The position numbers and the translations under genes were made by a program. A stretch of DNA of 64,000 nucleotides from Sphingomonas sp. GTDB lineage: Bacteria; Pseudomonadota; Alphaproteobacteria; Sphingomonadales; Sphingomonadaceae. The notes below the pieces were generated by a model. The model saw only the letters and a program-made list of their open reading frames with translations. It did not search any database and was not told the origin of the DNA. How positions within the stretch are numbered: the stretch's first letter is position 1; every line of letters begins with the position of its first letter. This document shows, piece by piece, positions 1 to 8,164 of this stretch. Location of the stretch: positions 1 through 64,000 of the forward strand of contig NZ_JAIXHL010000013.1 in the NCBI RefSeq assembly GCF_030145815.1. The letters are read 5' to 3'.

Positions 1-78
1 TCGGCCCGAAGAGGCTCTAGCTTCGTGCATCGTCGGCGGCGGCGGCTATTTGGAGGCGCAAATCATAGGCGACACGCC

Positions 79-543
79 GTGGCCAAGGCCCGCAATAACA
101 ACCGCCCGCTCTCACCGCACCTGCAGGTGTGGAAATGGGGCCCGCACATGCTCGTTTCGATCCTGCACCGCGTGACGGGCAGCGGCATGGCGACGGTTGG
201 GGTCGGCGTGTTCCTGTGGTGGCTGTGCGCGCTGGCATCGGGGCCGGAGAGCTACGCCAAGTTTCTCGACTGTCTGACGGTCGACAGCGGTGCACCGAAC
301 GCCATCGGATATATCCTGGGCGTTGGCCTGACGCTCAGCTTCTTCCAGCACATGATGACCGGCATCCGCCACTTCTTCCTGGATGCCGGTGCCGGCTATG
401 AGCTGAAGACGAACAAGAGCTTTGCGGTGCTGACCATGGTCGTGTCGGTCGCGCTGACCGCCGCGCTGTGGGGCTGGATCGTCTATGGCGAACTGGCCAA
501 GGCACCGAAGACCGAAACCCCAATCGCGGTGGAGACGAAGTAA
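79..543 (+). CDS. sdhC: Succinate dehydrogenase cytochrome b556 subunit (SdhC)
   Basis: Membrane anchor subunit of respiratory complex II that helps bind heme b and ubiquinone. The protein is about 154 residues with three hydrophobic segments. It shows the family signatures SPHLQVWKWGPHM and SILHRVTG (quinone-site Ser/Arg region) near the N-terminus and HMMTGIRHFFLDAG, which carries the heme-ligand His. I place the start at GTG 79, giving VAKARNNNRPLSPHLQ, because family members begin just before RPLSPHLQ. The frame is open back to ATG 25, but those residues are arginine-rich and unlike the family. A GGAGG at 52-56 is rather far from this start, so the exact start is uncertain. The stop overlaps the sdhD start codon, so the two are translationally coupled. 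Confidence 0.93.
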   Translation: MAKARNNNRPLSPHLQVWKWGPHMLVSILHRVTGSGMATVGVGVFLWWLCALASGPESYAKFLDCLTVDSGAPNAIGYILGVGLTLSFFQHMMTGIRHFFLDAGAGYELKTNKSFAVLTMVVSVALTAALWGWIVYGELAKAPKTETPIAVETK

Positions 544-944
544 TGGGCACCGGAACCAGCATCGGCCGCGTCCGCGGTCTCGGCTCGGCGCATGAGGGCA
601 CGCATCACTGGTGGCACCAACGGATGTCGGCAGGATCGAACCTGCTGCTGATGACCTGGCTGATCGTCAGCCTGATCCGCCTCCCCGACCTGGGCTATGA
701 AACCGTGCAGGCATGGCTGTCCGCGCCGATCGCCGCCGTGCCGATGATCCTGCTCGTCCTCAGCGTCTTCTATCACCTCAAGGCCGGGCTTCAGGTCGTG
801 ATCGAGGATTATGCGCGCGACGCCGGCCGCATCGTGCTGATGACGCTACTCAACTTCTTCGCCATCGGCGGCGCGGTCTTCGCGATCTTCGCGATCCTCA
901 AGATCGCCTTCACCACCGTCACCACCGGAGCGCCCGCAGCATGA
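543..944 (+). CDS. sdhD: Succinate dehydrogenase membrane anchor subunit (SdhD)
   Basis: Second membrane anchor of complex II, 133 residues with three hydrophobic helices. [14 protein letters not shown] in the C-terminal half carries the heme-ligand His and the Asp-Tyr pair typical of SdhD, and [13 protein letters not shown] precedes the first helix. The ATG lies inside the sdhC stop codon (TAATG), and the stop overlaps the sdhA start (ATGA), so sdhC, sdhD and sdhA form one tightly coupled operon. Longer in-frame starts upstream lie inside sdhC and were rejected. Confidence 0.93.
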   Translation: MGTGTSIGRVRGLGSAHEGTHHWWHQRMSAGSNLLLMTWLIVSLIRLPDLGYETVQAWLSAPIAAVPMILLVLSVFYHLKAGLQVVIEDYARDAGRIVLMTLLNFFAIGGAVFAIFAILKIAFTTVTTGAPAA

Positions 945-2743
945 CCGCCGCCTACAAGATCATCGACCACAGCTATGACGCCGTCGTCGTCGGCGCGGGT
1001 GGTTCGGGCCTGCGCGCGACCATGGGCTGCGCCGAGGCCGGCCTGAAGACCGCATGCATCACCAAGGTGTTCCCGACCCGGTCGCACACCGTCGCGGCAC
1101 AGGGCGGCATCGCCGCCTCGCTCGGCAACAATTCGCCCGATCACTGGACCTGGCACATGTTCGACACCGTCAAGGGGTCGGACTGGCTGGGTGACCAGGA
1201 CGCGATCGAATATATGGTGCGCGAGGCACCCGCAGCGGTGATCGAGCTGGAACATGCCGGCGTGCCGTTCAGCCGCAACGACAATGGCACCATCTATCAG
1301 CGCCCGTTCGGCGGCCATATGCAGAATATGGGTGAAGGCCCTCCCGTGCAGCGCACCTGCGCCGCGGCCGACCGCACCGGCCACGCGATGCTGCACGCGC
1401 TGTACCAGCAGTCGCTGAAATATGACGCGGACTTCTTCATCGAATATTTCGCGCTCGACCTGATCATGGAAAACGGTGCGTGCCGTGGCGTGGTCGCGAT
1501 GTGCATGGAGGATGGCAGCATCCACCGCTTCCGCAGCCACGCCGTCGTGCTGGCCACCGGCGGCGGCGGGCGCGTCTATCAGTCGGCGACCTCGGCGCAC
1601 ACCTGCACCGGCGACGGCAACGGCATGGCCCTGCGCGCGGGCATCGCGCTGCAGGACATGGAATTCGTTCAGTTCCACCCGACCGGCATTTACGGCGCGG
1701 GCGTGCTGATCACCGAGGGTGCACGCGGTGAAGGCGGTTACCTCACCAACTCCGAAGGCGAGCGCTTCATGGAGCGCTATGCCCCCTCGGCCAAGGATCT
1801 CGCCAGCCGCGACGTCGTCGCGCGCTCGATGGCGATGGAGATCCGCGAAGGCCGCGGCGTCGGCAAGGACAGCGACCATATCTTCCTGCACCTCGATCAT
1901 ATCGATCCGAAGGTGCTGGCGCAGCGGCTGCCCGGCATCACCGAAACCGGCAAGATCTTTGCGGGCGTCGACCTGACCAAGAAGCCGCTGCCGGTGGTCC
2001 CGACCGTCCACTACAATATGGGCGGCGTTCCGACCAACTATCATGGCGAGGTCGTGCAGTTGCGCGACGGCAACCCCGATGCGGTCGTCCCCGGCCTGTT
2101 CGCGGTCGGCGAAGCGGCATGCGTTTCGGTGCACGGCGCCAACCGCCTGGGTTCCAACTCGCTGATCGATCTGGTCGTGTTCGGCCGTGCGACCGGCCTG
2201 CGGCTCAAGGAGCTGCTCAAGCCCAACACGCCGCACAACCCGCTGCCCAAGGGGTCGGAGGAGTTCGCGCTCACCCGCCTCGACCATTTCCGCAACGCCA
2301 AGGGTGGCACCCCGACGGCGAAGATCCGCGCCGAGATGCAGCGCACGATGCAACGCAACGCCGCCGTGTTCCGCGACACCGCGCTGCTGGCCGAGGGCGT
2401 GACGAAGATGGACGCGGTGTATCAGAGCATGAACGATGTCGGCGTCACCGACCGGTCGCTGATCTGGAACACCGACCTGATCGAGACGCTGGAGCTGGAC
2501 AACCTCATCAGCCAGGCCGTCGTCACGATCCGCAGCGCCGACAACCGCAAGGAATCGCGCGGCGCCCACATGCACGAGGACTTCCCGGAGCGCGACGACG
2601 CCAACTGGATGAAGCACACCGTGGCGAGCTTCGAAGGTTGGGGCGGCAAGGGCGGCGCGGTCGCAATCGACTACCGCCCGGTCCACGACTACACGCTCAC
2701 CGACGAGGTCGAGTATATCAAGCCGAAGAAGCGGGTGTATTGA
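941..2743 (+). CDS. sdhA: Succinate dehydrogenase flavoprotein subunit (SdhA)
   Basis: Catalytic FAD subunit that oxidises succinate to fumarate, 600 residues as usual. Visible motifs, in order: the FAD-binding [17 protein letters not shown] near residue 20; [17 protein letters not shown], whose His carries the covalent flavin; [19 protein letters not shown], with active-site residues; and [19 protein letters not shown], the second FAD/substrate signature. The start ATG overlaps the sdhD stop (ATGA). The usual next gene, sdhB, is not adjacent; it lies about 4.2 kb downstream at 6905. A stable hairpin follows the stop codon. Confidence 0.97.
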   Translation: MTAAYKIIDHSYDAVVVGAGGSGLRATMGCAEAGLKTACITKVFPTRSHTVAAQGGIAASLGNNSPDHWTWHMFDTVKGSDWLGDQDAIEYMVREAPAAVIELEHAGVPFSRNDNGTIYQRPFGGHMQNMGEGPPVQRTCAAADRTGHAMLHALYQQSLKYDADFFIEYFALDLIMENGACRGVVAMCMEDGSIHRFRSHAVVLATGGGGRVYQSATSAHTCTGDGNGMALRAGIALQDMEFVQFHPTGIYGAGVLITEGARGEGGYLTNSEGERFMERYAPSAKDLASRDVVARSMAMEIREGRGVGKDSDHIFLHLDHIDPKVLAQRLPGITETGKIFAGVDLTKKPLPVVPTVHYNMGGVPTNYHGEVVQLRDGNPDAVVPGLFAVGEAACVSVHGANRLGSNSLIDLVVFGRATGLRLKELLKPNTPHNPLPKGSEEFALTRLDHFRNAKGGTPTAKIRAEMQRTMQRNAAVFRDTALLAEGVTKMDAVYQSMNDVGVTDRSLIWNTDLIETLELDNLISQAVVTIRSADNRKESRGAHMHEDFPERDDANWMKHTVASFEGWGGKGGAVAIDYRPVHDYTLTDEVEYIKPKKRVY

Positions 2744-2750
2744 GGGATTT

Positions 2751-2786
2751 AAGGTCGGTTTCGTTGTAATGAGCGAAACCGGCCTT
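2751..2786. terminator. Hairpin between sdhA and the convergent toxin gene
   Basis: A 13-bp inverted repeat (AAGGTCGGTTTCG / CGAAACCGGCCTT, one G-U wobble) with a 10-nt loop starts 8 nt after the sdhA stop and touches the stop codon of the opposing parE gene. It fits a bidirectional terminator, although no clear T-tract follows on the sdhA side. Confidence 0.6.
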
Positions 2787-3121
2787 CATCCCCCCGGACG
2801 ATACTCCATCGCCGGACTTTGCAAGGTAGCGCGCGCACTGAGGACATCCATGCGGGCGTGCAGGATGCGGACGATCAGCACGACATCGCCGCGGATGCGA
2901 TAAAAGATATTGTGCGAACCGCTGCGCCACTTGCGCAGTCCGGGCGACACATCCCCGTGATCGCTGCCAGCGAGCGGCATTTTCAGAATCTGCTCCAGGC
3001 TGTCGGCAATTGCGTCAAGATAGCGCCGGGCCTGATCGCTTCCCCACCGCTCGTCGGAATAATCACCGATAGCGCGGACATCGGCCCGCGCGCGAGGGCG
3101 CATCTCAAGCCGGTAGGTCAA
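2786..3121 (-). CDS. parE: ParE/RelE-type toxin of a type II toxin-antitoxin pair
   Basis: A 111-residue basic protein with the ParE-family pattern: an N-terminal helical stretch (RPRARADVRAIGDYSDERWG), a central SLEQILKMPLAG..HGDVSPGLRKWRSGSH and a final strand NIFYRIRGDVVLIVRILHARMDV. Family knowledge: ParE toxins inhibit DNA gyrase, while RelE relatives cleave mRNA; the sequence alone fits ParE better. I choose TTG 3121, which overlaps the parD TGA (TTGA), the usual coupled layout. ATG 3103 is an alternative. The pair sits between sdhA and the peptidase gene, so it was probably inserted into the sdh region. Confidence 0.85.
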   Translation of the reverse strand: MTYRLEMRPRARADVRAIGDYSDERWGSDQARRYLDAIADSLEQILKMPLAGSDHGDVSPGLRKWRSGSHNIFYRIRGDVVLIVRILHARMDVLSARATLQSPAMEYRPGG

Positions 3122-3360
3122 GCCTCGGAATACCGTTCGGCGATCCACGCCCGCATATCGAAGGGCTCGGGATCACCGCTCTCGTCCCCTTCCCGAATCG
3201 CCGCGCGCAATTCGGCAAGCCGCTGCTCCTCATCCTCCAGCAGCCTCAGCCCGGCGCGGATCACCTCGCTCATGGACCCATAGCGGCCCGACGCCACCTG
3301 CTGAGCGGCGAAGGCGGTGAAGTGGTCGCCCAGGGAGACGCTGGTGTTCTTGGCTGCCAT
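3118..3360 (-). CDS. parD: ParD-type antitoxin
   Basis: An 80-residue antitoxin with an N-terminal ribbon-helix-helix DNA-binding domain (NTSVSLGDHFTAFAAQQVASGRYGSMSEVIRAGLRLLEDEE is the classic ParD layout, described here by its ends NTSVSLGD and EVIRAGLRLLE) and an acidic C-terminal tail (EGDESGDPEPF) that would wrap the toxin. It is first in the pair and overlaps parE. It should neutralise the toxin and, by family analogy, repress its own promoter. A 10-bp palindrome upstream (3380-3389) is a candidate operator. Confidence 0.88.
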   Translation of the reverse strand: MAAKNTSVSLGDHFTAFAAQQVASGRYGSMSEVIRAGLRLLEDEEQRLAELRAAIREGDESGDPEPFDMRAWIAERYSEA

Positions 3361-3370
3361 GGCACCACAT

Positions 3371-3389
3371 TACCAAAATCCGGTACCGG
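3371..3389. promoter_or_regulatory. Candidate parDE operator
   Basis: Just upstream of the parD start lie an inverted repeat TACC-N7-GGTA (3371-3385) and an overlapping perfect palindrome CCGGTACCGG (3380-3389). Ribbon-helix-helix antitoxins commonly bind such short palindromes in their own promoter. Position is the only other support. Confidence 0.35.
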
Positions 3390-3456
3390 CAGCAATGCCC
3401 CCCGACGCTTGACCTGAGCGTCTGCGCCACGCACCTTCCTCTCAGGGGGTGATTTG

Positions 3457-4440
3457 ATGCGTTCGATCCTGCCACTTGCTCTGGCGCTGCTCGCGCTTCC
3501 CGCTGCGTCGGCGCAGCAACAGCCCTATACACCGCCTAAGCACACCGCCCCGCCCCCGCCGGGTATCGCGCGCTCGACGCCCGAGGAGGTGGTGCAGCAG
3601 GCCGATGGCGGCACCCAGATCGAACGCGACCGGCCCGCCACCTATGCGCTCGCCGAACACCGTCGCCTCACCCGCGCGCTCGGCACCCTGCTCCCGCAGC
3701 GCAAGGGGGTGGTCGACGCCTATGTCCTGTCGGTCGCGCTCGACAGCGATCCCGTCTTTGGGCGGGAGGCGCGCGAGGCGGGCAAGGTGCTCGCGCGCCG
3801 CTACGACGCCGTCGGGCGGACGATCACGCTCGGCGGTAGCGACGGTAAGGCACCGTCGCCCCTCCCGATGGGATCGCCTGCCAACTTGGAAGCCGCACTC
3901 GCCCGCATCGCAGAGGTGATGGACGAGCAGGAGGATGTGCTGGTCCTCTACGCCACTAGCCACGGCGCGCCGTTCGGGGTGGTGTATAATGACGGCAATG
4001 AGGGGTTTGGCGCGATCTCCCCGCGCCGCCTCGCCGCATTGCTGCGCGCGCATGGGATCGAGCGGCGGCTGCTGATTATCAGCGCCTGTTATTCGGGCGT
4101 TTTCGTCCCGCCGCTGTCCGGGCCGCAGAGCGCGGTGTTCAGCGCCGCAGCGTCGGACCGGTCCTCGTTCGGCTGTGCGGCTGAGAATGACTGGACCTTT
4201 TTCGGCGACGCGCTGGTCAACCGCGCGCTGCGCAAGCCGCAACCGCTGGAGGCAGCGGTGACCGCAGCCATCGCCAAGATCGCCGCTTGGGAAACGCGCG
4301 GCAAGCTCAAGCCGTCGCTGCCGCAGCAAAGCATCGGGGTCGAGGTGCAGGCATGGCTCAAGCCGCTGGAAGCGCGCATGCCCAAGGTTGCGACCGCGCC
4401 GGTGGGCAAGCCGTCGGTGGATAGCCTGCAGGCTCCGTGA
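3457..4440 (+). CDS. Secreted C13-family (legumain/caspase-fold) cysteine peptidase
   Basis: A 327-residue protein with a clear signal peptide (MRSILPLALALLALPAASAQ) followed by a Pro-rich linker. The C13/clan CD catalytic dyad is visible: H169 in LVLYATSHG after a hydrophobic strand, and C211 in LLIISACYSG after a second one. It should act in the periplasm or outside the cell as an Asn- or Asp-specific endopeptidase; the substrate is unknown. ATG 3457 is preceded by AGGGGGT at a good spacing. The next gene encodes a ClpP-like serine protease only 36 nt downstream, so the two probably share a transcript. Bacterial C13 proteins are poorly characterised. Confidence 0.8.
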   Translation: MRSILPLALALLALPAASAQQQPYTPPKHTAPPPPGIARSTPEEVVQQADGGTQIERDRPATYALAEHRRLTRALGTLLPQRKGVVDAYVLSVALDSDPVFGREAREAGKVLARRYDAVGRTITLGGSDGKAPSPLPMGSPANLEAALARIAEVMDEQEDVLVLYATSHGAPFGVVYNDGNEGFGAISPRRLAALLRAHGIERRLLIISACYSGVFVPPLSGPQSAVFSAAASDRSSFGCAAENDWTFFGDALVNRALRKPQPLEAAVTAAIAKIAAWETRGKLKPSLPQQSIGVEVQAWLKPLEARMPKVATAPVGKPSVDSLQAP

Positions 4441-4476
4441 CGCTGATCCTTTTGCGCGCTGGCGGGTTGAGGCGGC

Positions 4477-5235
4477 GTGGAACCGCTCATCCCGCTCGCC
4501 TTTCTGGCACTCATCGCGGCCGGCCTCGCGCTGGTCGCGATCGGCGTGCGCGATGCGTTGCGGCGCCGGCAACGGGAACCTAGTCCCCGGCCGATGGTTG
4601 CGCGGGCGATGACCCAGACATTCGACATCCCCGCCCCGGCCTCCGACGCGGCGCCCGCGCCCGCCGCGCCAGCCCCTCACAGCACGCGCTATCCGCTGCT
4701 TGCGACGCCGCACATCTGCCTGTCCGGCCCGGTGGACCATGCGATGTATCAGAGCTTTCGCGACCAGCTTGCCACCGCCCCGACCGACGGGACGCTGGTC
4801 ATCGCGATCTCCACATTGGGTGGCGACCCGGAGGTCGCGCGGCTGATGGGCGACGAGGTGCGGCTGCTGCGCGAATATACCGGGCGCGAGATCCTGTTCC
4901 TGGGCAAGGTCGCGGTCTATTCGGCGGGCGCCACCTTCATGGCGCATTTCCCGGTCGACAAACGGTTCCTGACTCAGGGCACGCGCCTGATGATCCATGA
5001 GCGCAAGCTGACCGCCGACATCCATCTCGAAGGCCCACTCAAGACGCTCGTCCCGATCCTGCAGGCCAAGCTGCACGAGATCGAGGAATCGATCCGCATC
5101 GAGGAAGAGGGGTTCCGCGACATCGTCGCCGGATCGAAGCTCGGCTTTGACGAACTGTGCCAGAAGGCCCCGTCGAACCTGTATCTGGAGGCGGAGGAAG
5201 CGCGCGACCTGGGCCTTGTCCTCGACGTCATCTGA
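4477..5235 (+). CDS. Membrane-anchored ClpP/SppA-like serine protease
   Basis: 252 residues if the GTG at 4477 is used, with an N-terminal transmembrane helix (about residues 4-24), a Pro/Ala-rich linker (50-68) and a ClpP-crotonase fold domain. Candidate nucleophile S149 sits in VYSAGATFMAHFP and H174 in LMIHER. Their 25-residue spacing equals that of the ClpP Ser-His pair. The GGDPEV stretch near 115 matches the ClpP oxyanion strand. A shorter start at ATG 4609 would remove the anchor and leave a cytosolic protein. Family annotation would be 'ATP-dependent Clp protease proteolytic subunit-like'. It lies between a secreted C13 peptidase and creD, so an envelope role is inferred. Confidence 0.7.
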   Translation: MEPLIPLAFLALIAAGLALVAIGVRDALRRRQREPSPRPMVARAMTQTFDIPAPASDAAPAPAAPAPHSTRYPLLATPHICLSGPVDHAMYQSFRDQLATAPTDGTLVIAISTLGGDPEVARLMGDEVRLLREYTGREILFLGKVAVYSAGATFMAHFPVDKRFLTQGTRLMIHERKLTADIHLEGPLKTLVPILQAKLHEIEESIRIEEEGFRDIVAGSKLGFDELCQKAPSNLYLEAEEARDLGLVLDVI

Positions 5236-5319
5236 CCCGCTCAGGAAAAGCTCACCGATCGCTCATGGCGGTTGGACGCCGATGCGCTACGCCAGCGACT
5301 TCTCTGACAGGAGTCGCCC

Positions 5320-6705
5320 ATGGACCTATCCGCACCCAACCGTTCGCCGGGAATGAAGATGCTGCTCGCGCTGCTCGTCGGCGCGGTGCTGACCATTCCG
5401 CTCTTCGCGGTCTATCTGCTCGTCTATGACCGGCAGAGCCAGTCGGAGACCGCGCGCAGCAGCATTGCCGAGGGCTGGGGCGGGCCGCAGACGCTGGCCG
5501 GGCCGCTGCTCGTTATCCCCTATTCCTTGCCGGTGACCGAGACGGTGCAGGAAAATGGCAAGCCGGTGACCCGCACCACCACCCAGCGGCGCGAGCTGTT
5601 CATCGCCCCCGACACGCTCGACCTCGACACGCGGATCAAGCCCGAGCGGCGCACGCGATCAATCTATGAGTCGGTGGTGTATGACGCCGACATTTCCGGC
5701 AGCGCGTCGTTCCGCCTGCCACCAGACGCAGCGCGTATCGTCGATCTCACTAGCCTTGAGTATGACAAGGCCGAACTGCGCTTCGGTGTCGCCGACCCGC
5801 GCGGCCTGAAGCCTGCCAACCGCATCACCATCGACGGCCAGCCAGCTCCGGCCCAGCCCGGCAATGGCGTCGCCGTCACCGGCGGATCTGGCTTCTTCGC
5901 CAATCTCGACGCGTCCGCCCTGCGCGAACGCGCCATCACCGCCAAATTCGCCTTTGCCCTGCGCGGCCATTCGGTCGTCGCGCTCGCCCCGCGCGCCGGC
6001 GCGACGCGCTGGACCGTCACCTCGCCGTGGAAGCATCCCAGCTACACTGGCGGCTTCCTGCCCGAAACGCGCGACAACACGGCCGAAGGGTTCAGCGCGA
6101 CCTATCGCATCTCCAACCTCGCGCTCGGCACGACGCTTGTGACGACCAGCGACTCGCCTGCAGCCACGCCCGACGCCCAGCCCGCTTATGACTCGCGCAC
6201 GCCCGTCGCGGCGCCATCGTCCGCAGCGCAGGTCGGCCTGATCCAGCCCGTCGACCTCTACGCGCAGGTCAACCGCAGCGTGAAATACGGGTTCCTGTTC
6301 ATCGGCTTCACCTTCATGGCGTTCCTGCTGTTCGATGTCGTCGCCGGGGTGCGCGTGTCGGCGGTGGAGTATCTGCTGGTCGGCGCGGGGCTGGTGCTGT
6401 TCTTCGTCCTGCTGCTCGCCTTTGCCGAAGTGATCGGCTTTGCCCCCGCCTATGCGGTGGCCGCGGGCGGGGTCATCGCCCTGCTGACCGCGTATAGCGC
6501 CGCCGTGCTGGGCAGCCGCCGCCGCGCCGGGTTCATCGCCGGACTGCTCGTGGCGCTTTATGGCGTGCTCTACATCCTGCTCAGCCTTGAGGCCTATTCG
6601 CTGCTGATCGGATCGCTGCTGCTCTTCGCGGCGCTGGCAGCCGTGATGTATCTCACCCGTAATCTCGACTGGAGCGGCCGCAGCGCCGACCCGTCAGAAA
6701 CCTGA
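5320..6705 (+). CDS. creD: CreD-family inner membrane protein
   Basis: 461 residues: one N-terminal transmembrane helix (about 15-35), a large periplasmic beta-rich domain starting SEGWGGPQTLAGPLLVIPY-like (GWGGPQTLAGPLLVIPY is the family hallmark) and five or six helices in the last 150 residues. CreD is an inner membrane protein linked in enterobacteria to the CreBC regulon and envelope stress; no CreBC genes are in this window. The ATG is preceded by CAGGAG. The final 27 residues recur as a decayed copy upstream of sdhB (6803-6883). A hairpin at 6717-6742 follows the gene. Confidence 0.88.
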   Translation: MDLSAPNRSPGMKMLLALLVGAVLTIPLFAVYLLVYDRQSQSETARSSIAEGWGGPQTLAGPLLVIPYSLPVTETVQENGKPVTRTTTQRRELFIAPDTLDLDTRIKPERRTRSIYESVVYDADISGSASFRLPPDAARIVDLTSLEYDKAELRFGVADPRGLKPANRITIDGQPAPAQPGNGVAVTGGSGFFANLDASALRERAITAKFAFALRGHSVVALAPRAGATRWTVTSPWKHPSYTGGFLPETRDNTAEGFSATYRISNLALGTTLVTTSDSPAATPDAQPAYDSRTPVAAPSSAAQVGLIQPVDLYAQVNRSVKYGFLFIGFTFMAFLLFDVVAGVRVSAVEYLLVGAGLVLFFVLLLAFAEVIGFAPAYAVAAGGVIALLTAYSAAVLGSRRRAGFIAGLLVALYGVLYILLSLEAYSLLIGSLLLFAALAAVMYLTRNLDWSGRSADPSET

Positions 6706-6716
6706 CCGGGACCGCG

Positions 6717-6742
6717 TGGGAGAGGGTCGCAGCCCTCTCCCA
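6717..6742 (+). terminator. Hairpin terminator after creD
   Basis: A perfect 10-bp inverted repeat (TGGGAGAGGG / CCCTCTCCCA) with a 6-nt loop starts 12 nt after the creD stop. There is no T-tract, as is common in high-GC genomes. It would separate creD transcription from sdhB. Confidence 0.6.
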
Positions 6743-6802
6743 TAGAGTGGCCGCCGGACGACTATTTCGCCCCTGCTCCGATTGAGATCGCACCCACGTC
6801 AC

Positions 6803-6883
6803 CTTATGTTTGCAGCGCGGGCGGGGGTTATGTATCTGGCCTGCAATCTGGGCTGGGGCGGCCGCGTCGCCACCCCGTCCGCG
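6803..6883 (+). pseudogene. Decayed copy of the creD 3' end, in front of sdhB
   Basis: Translation of this non-coding stretch gives [20 protein letters not shown] followed by RVATPSA. It aligns without gaps to the last residues of CreD (LLFAALAAVMYLTRNLDWSG, RSADPSE, at 6620-6700), with 17 of 27 positions identical. DNA identity over the segment is roughly 70 percent by eye. The frame is open into sdhB, but the sdhB start with a Shine-Dalgarno sequence is at 6905, so this piece is best read as a remnant of a local duplication that now forms the sdhB leader. Confidence 0.6.
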
Positions 6884-6904
6884 GTGAAGTTTAAGAGGTT
6901 CCCG

Positions 6905-7687
6905 ATGGCCGATTTCGTCCTGCCGAAGAACAGCAAGATCACGAAGGGCAAGGCGCATCCGGCGCCGGCGGGCGCATCGCGGAAAAAAACCTTCACCATC
7001 TATCGCTATGATCCGGATTCGGGGAAGAACCCGCGTTACGACAGCTTCACCATCGACCTCGACGAGTGCGGCCCGATGGTCCTGGACGCGCTGATCAAGA
7101 TCAAGTCCGAGATCGACCCGTCGCTCACCTTCCGCCGCTCGTGCCGCGAAGGGATTTGCGGGTCGTGCTCGATGAACATGGACGGCAAGAACGGCCTCGC
7201 CTGCACCACCGCGATCGAGGATATCAAGGGCGACATCAAGATCACCCCGCTGCCCGCGATGGACGTGATCAAGGACCTGGTGCCCGACTTCACCCATTTC
7301 TACGCGCAGTACGCGTCGATCAAGCCGTGGGTACAGACCGTCACCCCGCCGCCGTCGGGCAAGGAGCGACTGCAGTCGCCGGATGACCGCGCCAAGCTCG
7401 ACGGCCTGTACGAGTGCATCCTGTGTGCCTGCTGCTCGACCAGCTGCCCCAGCTATTGGTGGAACAGCGACCGGTTCCTGGGCCCGGCGATCCTGCTTCA
7501 GGCCTATCGCTGGCTCGCCGACAGCCGCGACGAGGCGACCGGCGAGCGGCTCGACGAGCTGGAGGATCCGTTCCGCCTGTATCGCTGCCACACGATCATG
7601 AACTGCGCGAATGTCTGCCCCAAGGGCCTGAGCCCGGCCAAGGCGATTGCCGAGATCAAGAAGATGGAAGCCGAGCGGGTCGTCTGA
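6905..7687 (+). CDS. sdhB: Succinate dehydrogenase iron-sulfur subunit (SdhB)
   Basis: 260-residue electron-transfer subunit of complex II. Cysteine clusters are intact: [15 protein letters not shown] for the [2Fe-2S] centre; [16 protein letters not shown] and [20 protein letters not shown] for the [4Fe-4S] and [3Fe-4S] centres. The start [11 protein letters not shown] at 6905 follows AGAGG at 6894-6898. An in-frame extension to 6782 encodes the creD-like remnant and is rejected. The gene is detached from sdhCDA by a toxin-antitoxin pair, two proteases and creD, so it must have its own promoter, presumably in 6743-6890. Confidence 0.97.
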   Translation: MADFVLPKNSKITKGKAHPAPAGASRKKTFTIYRYDPDSGKNPRYDSFTIDLDECGPMVLDALIKIKSEIDPSLTFRRSCREGICGSCSMNMDGKNGLACTTAIEDIKGDIKITPLPAMDVIKDLVPDFTHFYAQYASIKPWVQTVTPPPSGKERLQSPDDRAKLDGLYECILCACCSTSCPSYWWNSDRFLGPAILLQAYRWLADSRDEATGERLDELEDPFRLYRCHTIMNCANVCPKGLSPAKAIAEIKKMEAERVV

Positions 7688-7708
7688 TCCGCTCCGGCCC
7701 CCTCTGAC

Positions 7709-8164
7709 TTGTCGCAAGCCGACACGCATTTCGTCTATCTGGACGATCCCGACCATCCGGGGTGGAAGCGCTGGGAACTGCGCGGCCCGACCCGGTTCAA
7801 TGCGTTCCTGGGCCCGATCCTGACCCGGATCGAGGATGGCAAGGCGCTCGTGCGGATGGTGCCGGGACGCGAACATTCAAACTTGCGCGACTCGACCCAT
7901 GGCGGCGCGCTGCTGGGCTTCATGGACGTCGCGCTATTCGCCGCCGCGCGCAGCTTCGGCGTCCTCTCCGCAGGTGGCGCAGTCACGCTCGACCTGTCGG
8001 CACAGTTCATCGGCACCAGCCGCATCGGTGAGCCAATCGTGGCGGAGGTCGAACTGCTCCGCGAAACCGGACGGATGCTGTTCATGCGCGGACTGGTGCG
8101 GCAGGAGGACAATGTCCTCGCCAGCTTCTCCGGCACCGTGCGCAAATCGTCGCCAGCCCCATGA
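7709..8164 (+). CDS. PaaI-type hotdog-fold thioesterase
   Basis: 151 residues with the hotdog thioesterase pattern: STHGGALLGFMDVALFAAAR contains the HGG..(A)..D core of the PaaI/YbgC type, followed by strands AVTLDLSAQFIGTSRIGEPI and EVELLRETGRMLFMRGLV. It would hydrolyse an acyl-CoA of unknown identity. The best start is TTG 7709; no ATG is available upstream, and there is no clear ribosome binding site. It follows sdhB by 21 nt and its stop overlaps the zapE start (ATGA), so sdhB, this gene and zapE likely share a transcript. Confidence 0.8.
   Translation: MSQADTHFVYLDDPDHPGWKRWELRGPTRFNAFLGPILTRIEDGKALVRMVPGREHSNLRDSTHGGALLGFMDVALFAAARSFGVLSAGGAVTLDLSAQFIGTSRIGEPIVAEVELLRETGRMLFMRGLVRQEDNVLASFSGTVRKSSPAP

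Noticed and set aside
809..2686. Long open frame antisense to sdhA
   Set aside because: High-GC codon bias in sdhA leaves the opposite strand free of stops. The predicted protein is Arg/Ala-rich with no motif, and sdhA is unambiguous.
3457..4440. Caspase-like defence effector (abortive infection)
   Set aside because: The protein has a signal peptide and no sensor or partner gene of known defence systems nearby, so an envelope role is more likely.
3442..5076. Antisense frame of over 500 codons across the two protease genes
   Set aside because: It spans two clear genes on the other strand, has low-complexity composition and no start signal.
6782..6904. N-terminal extension of SdhB
   Set aside because: The extra residues match the CreD tail rather than SdhB proteins, and a proper ribosome binding site precedes the start at 6905.
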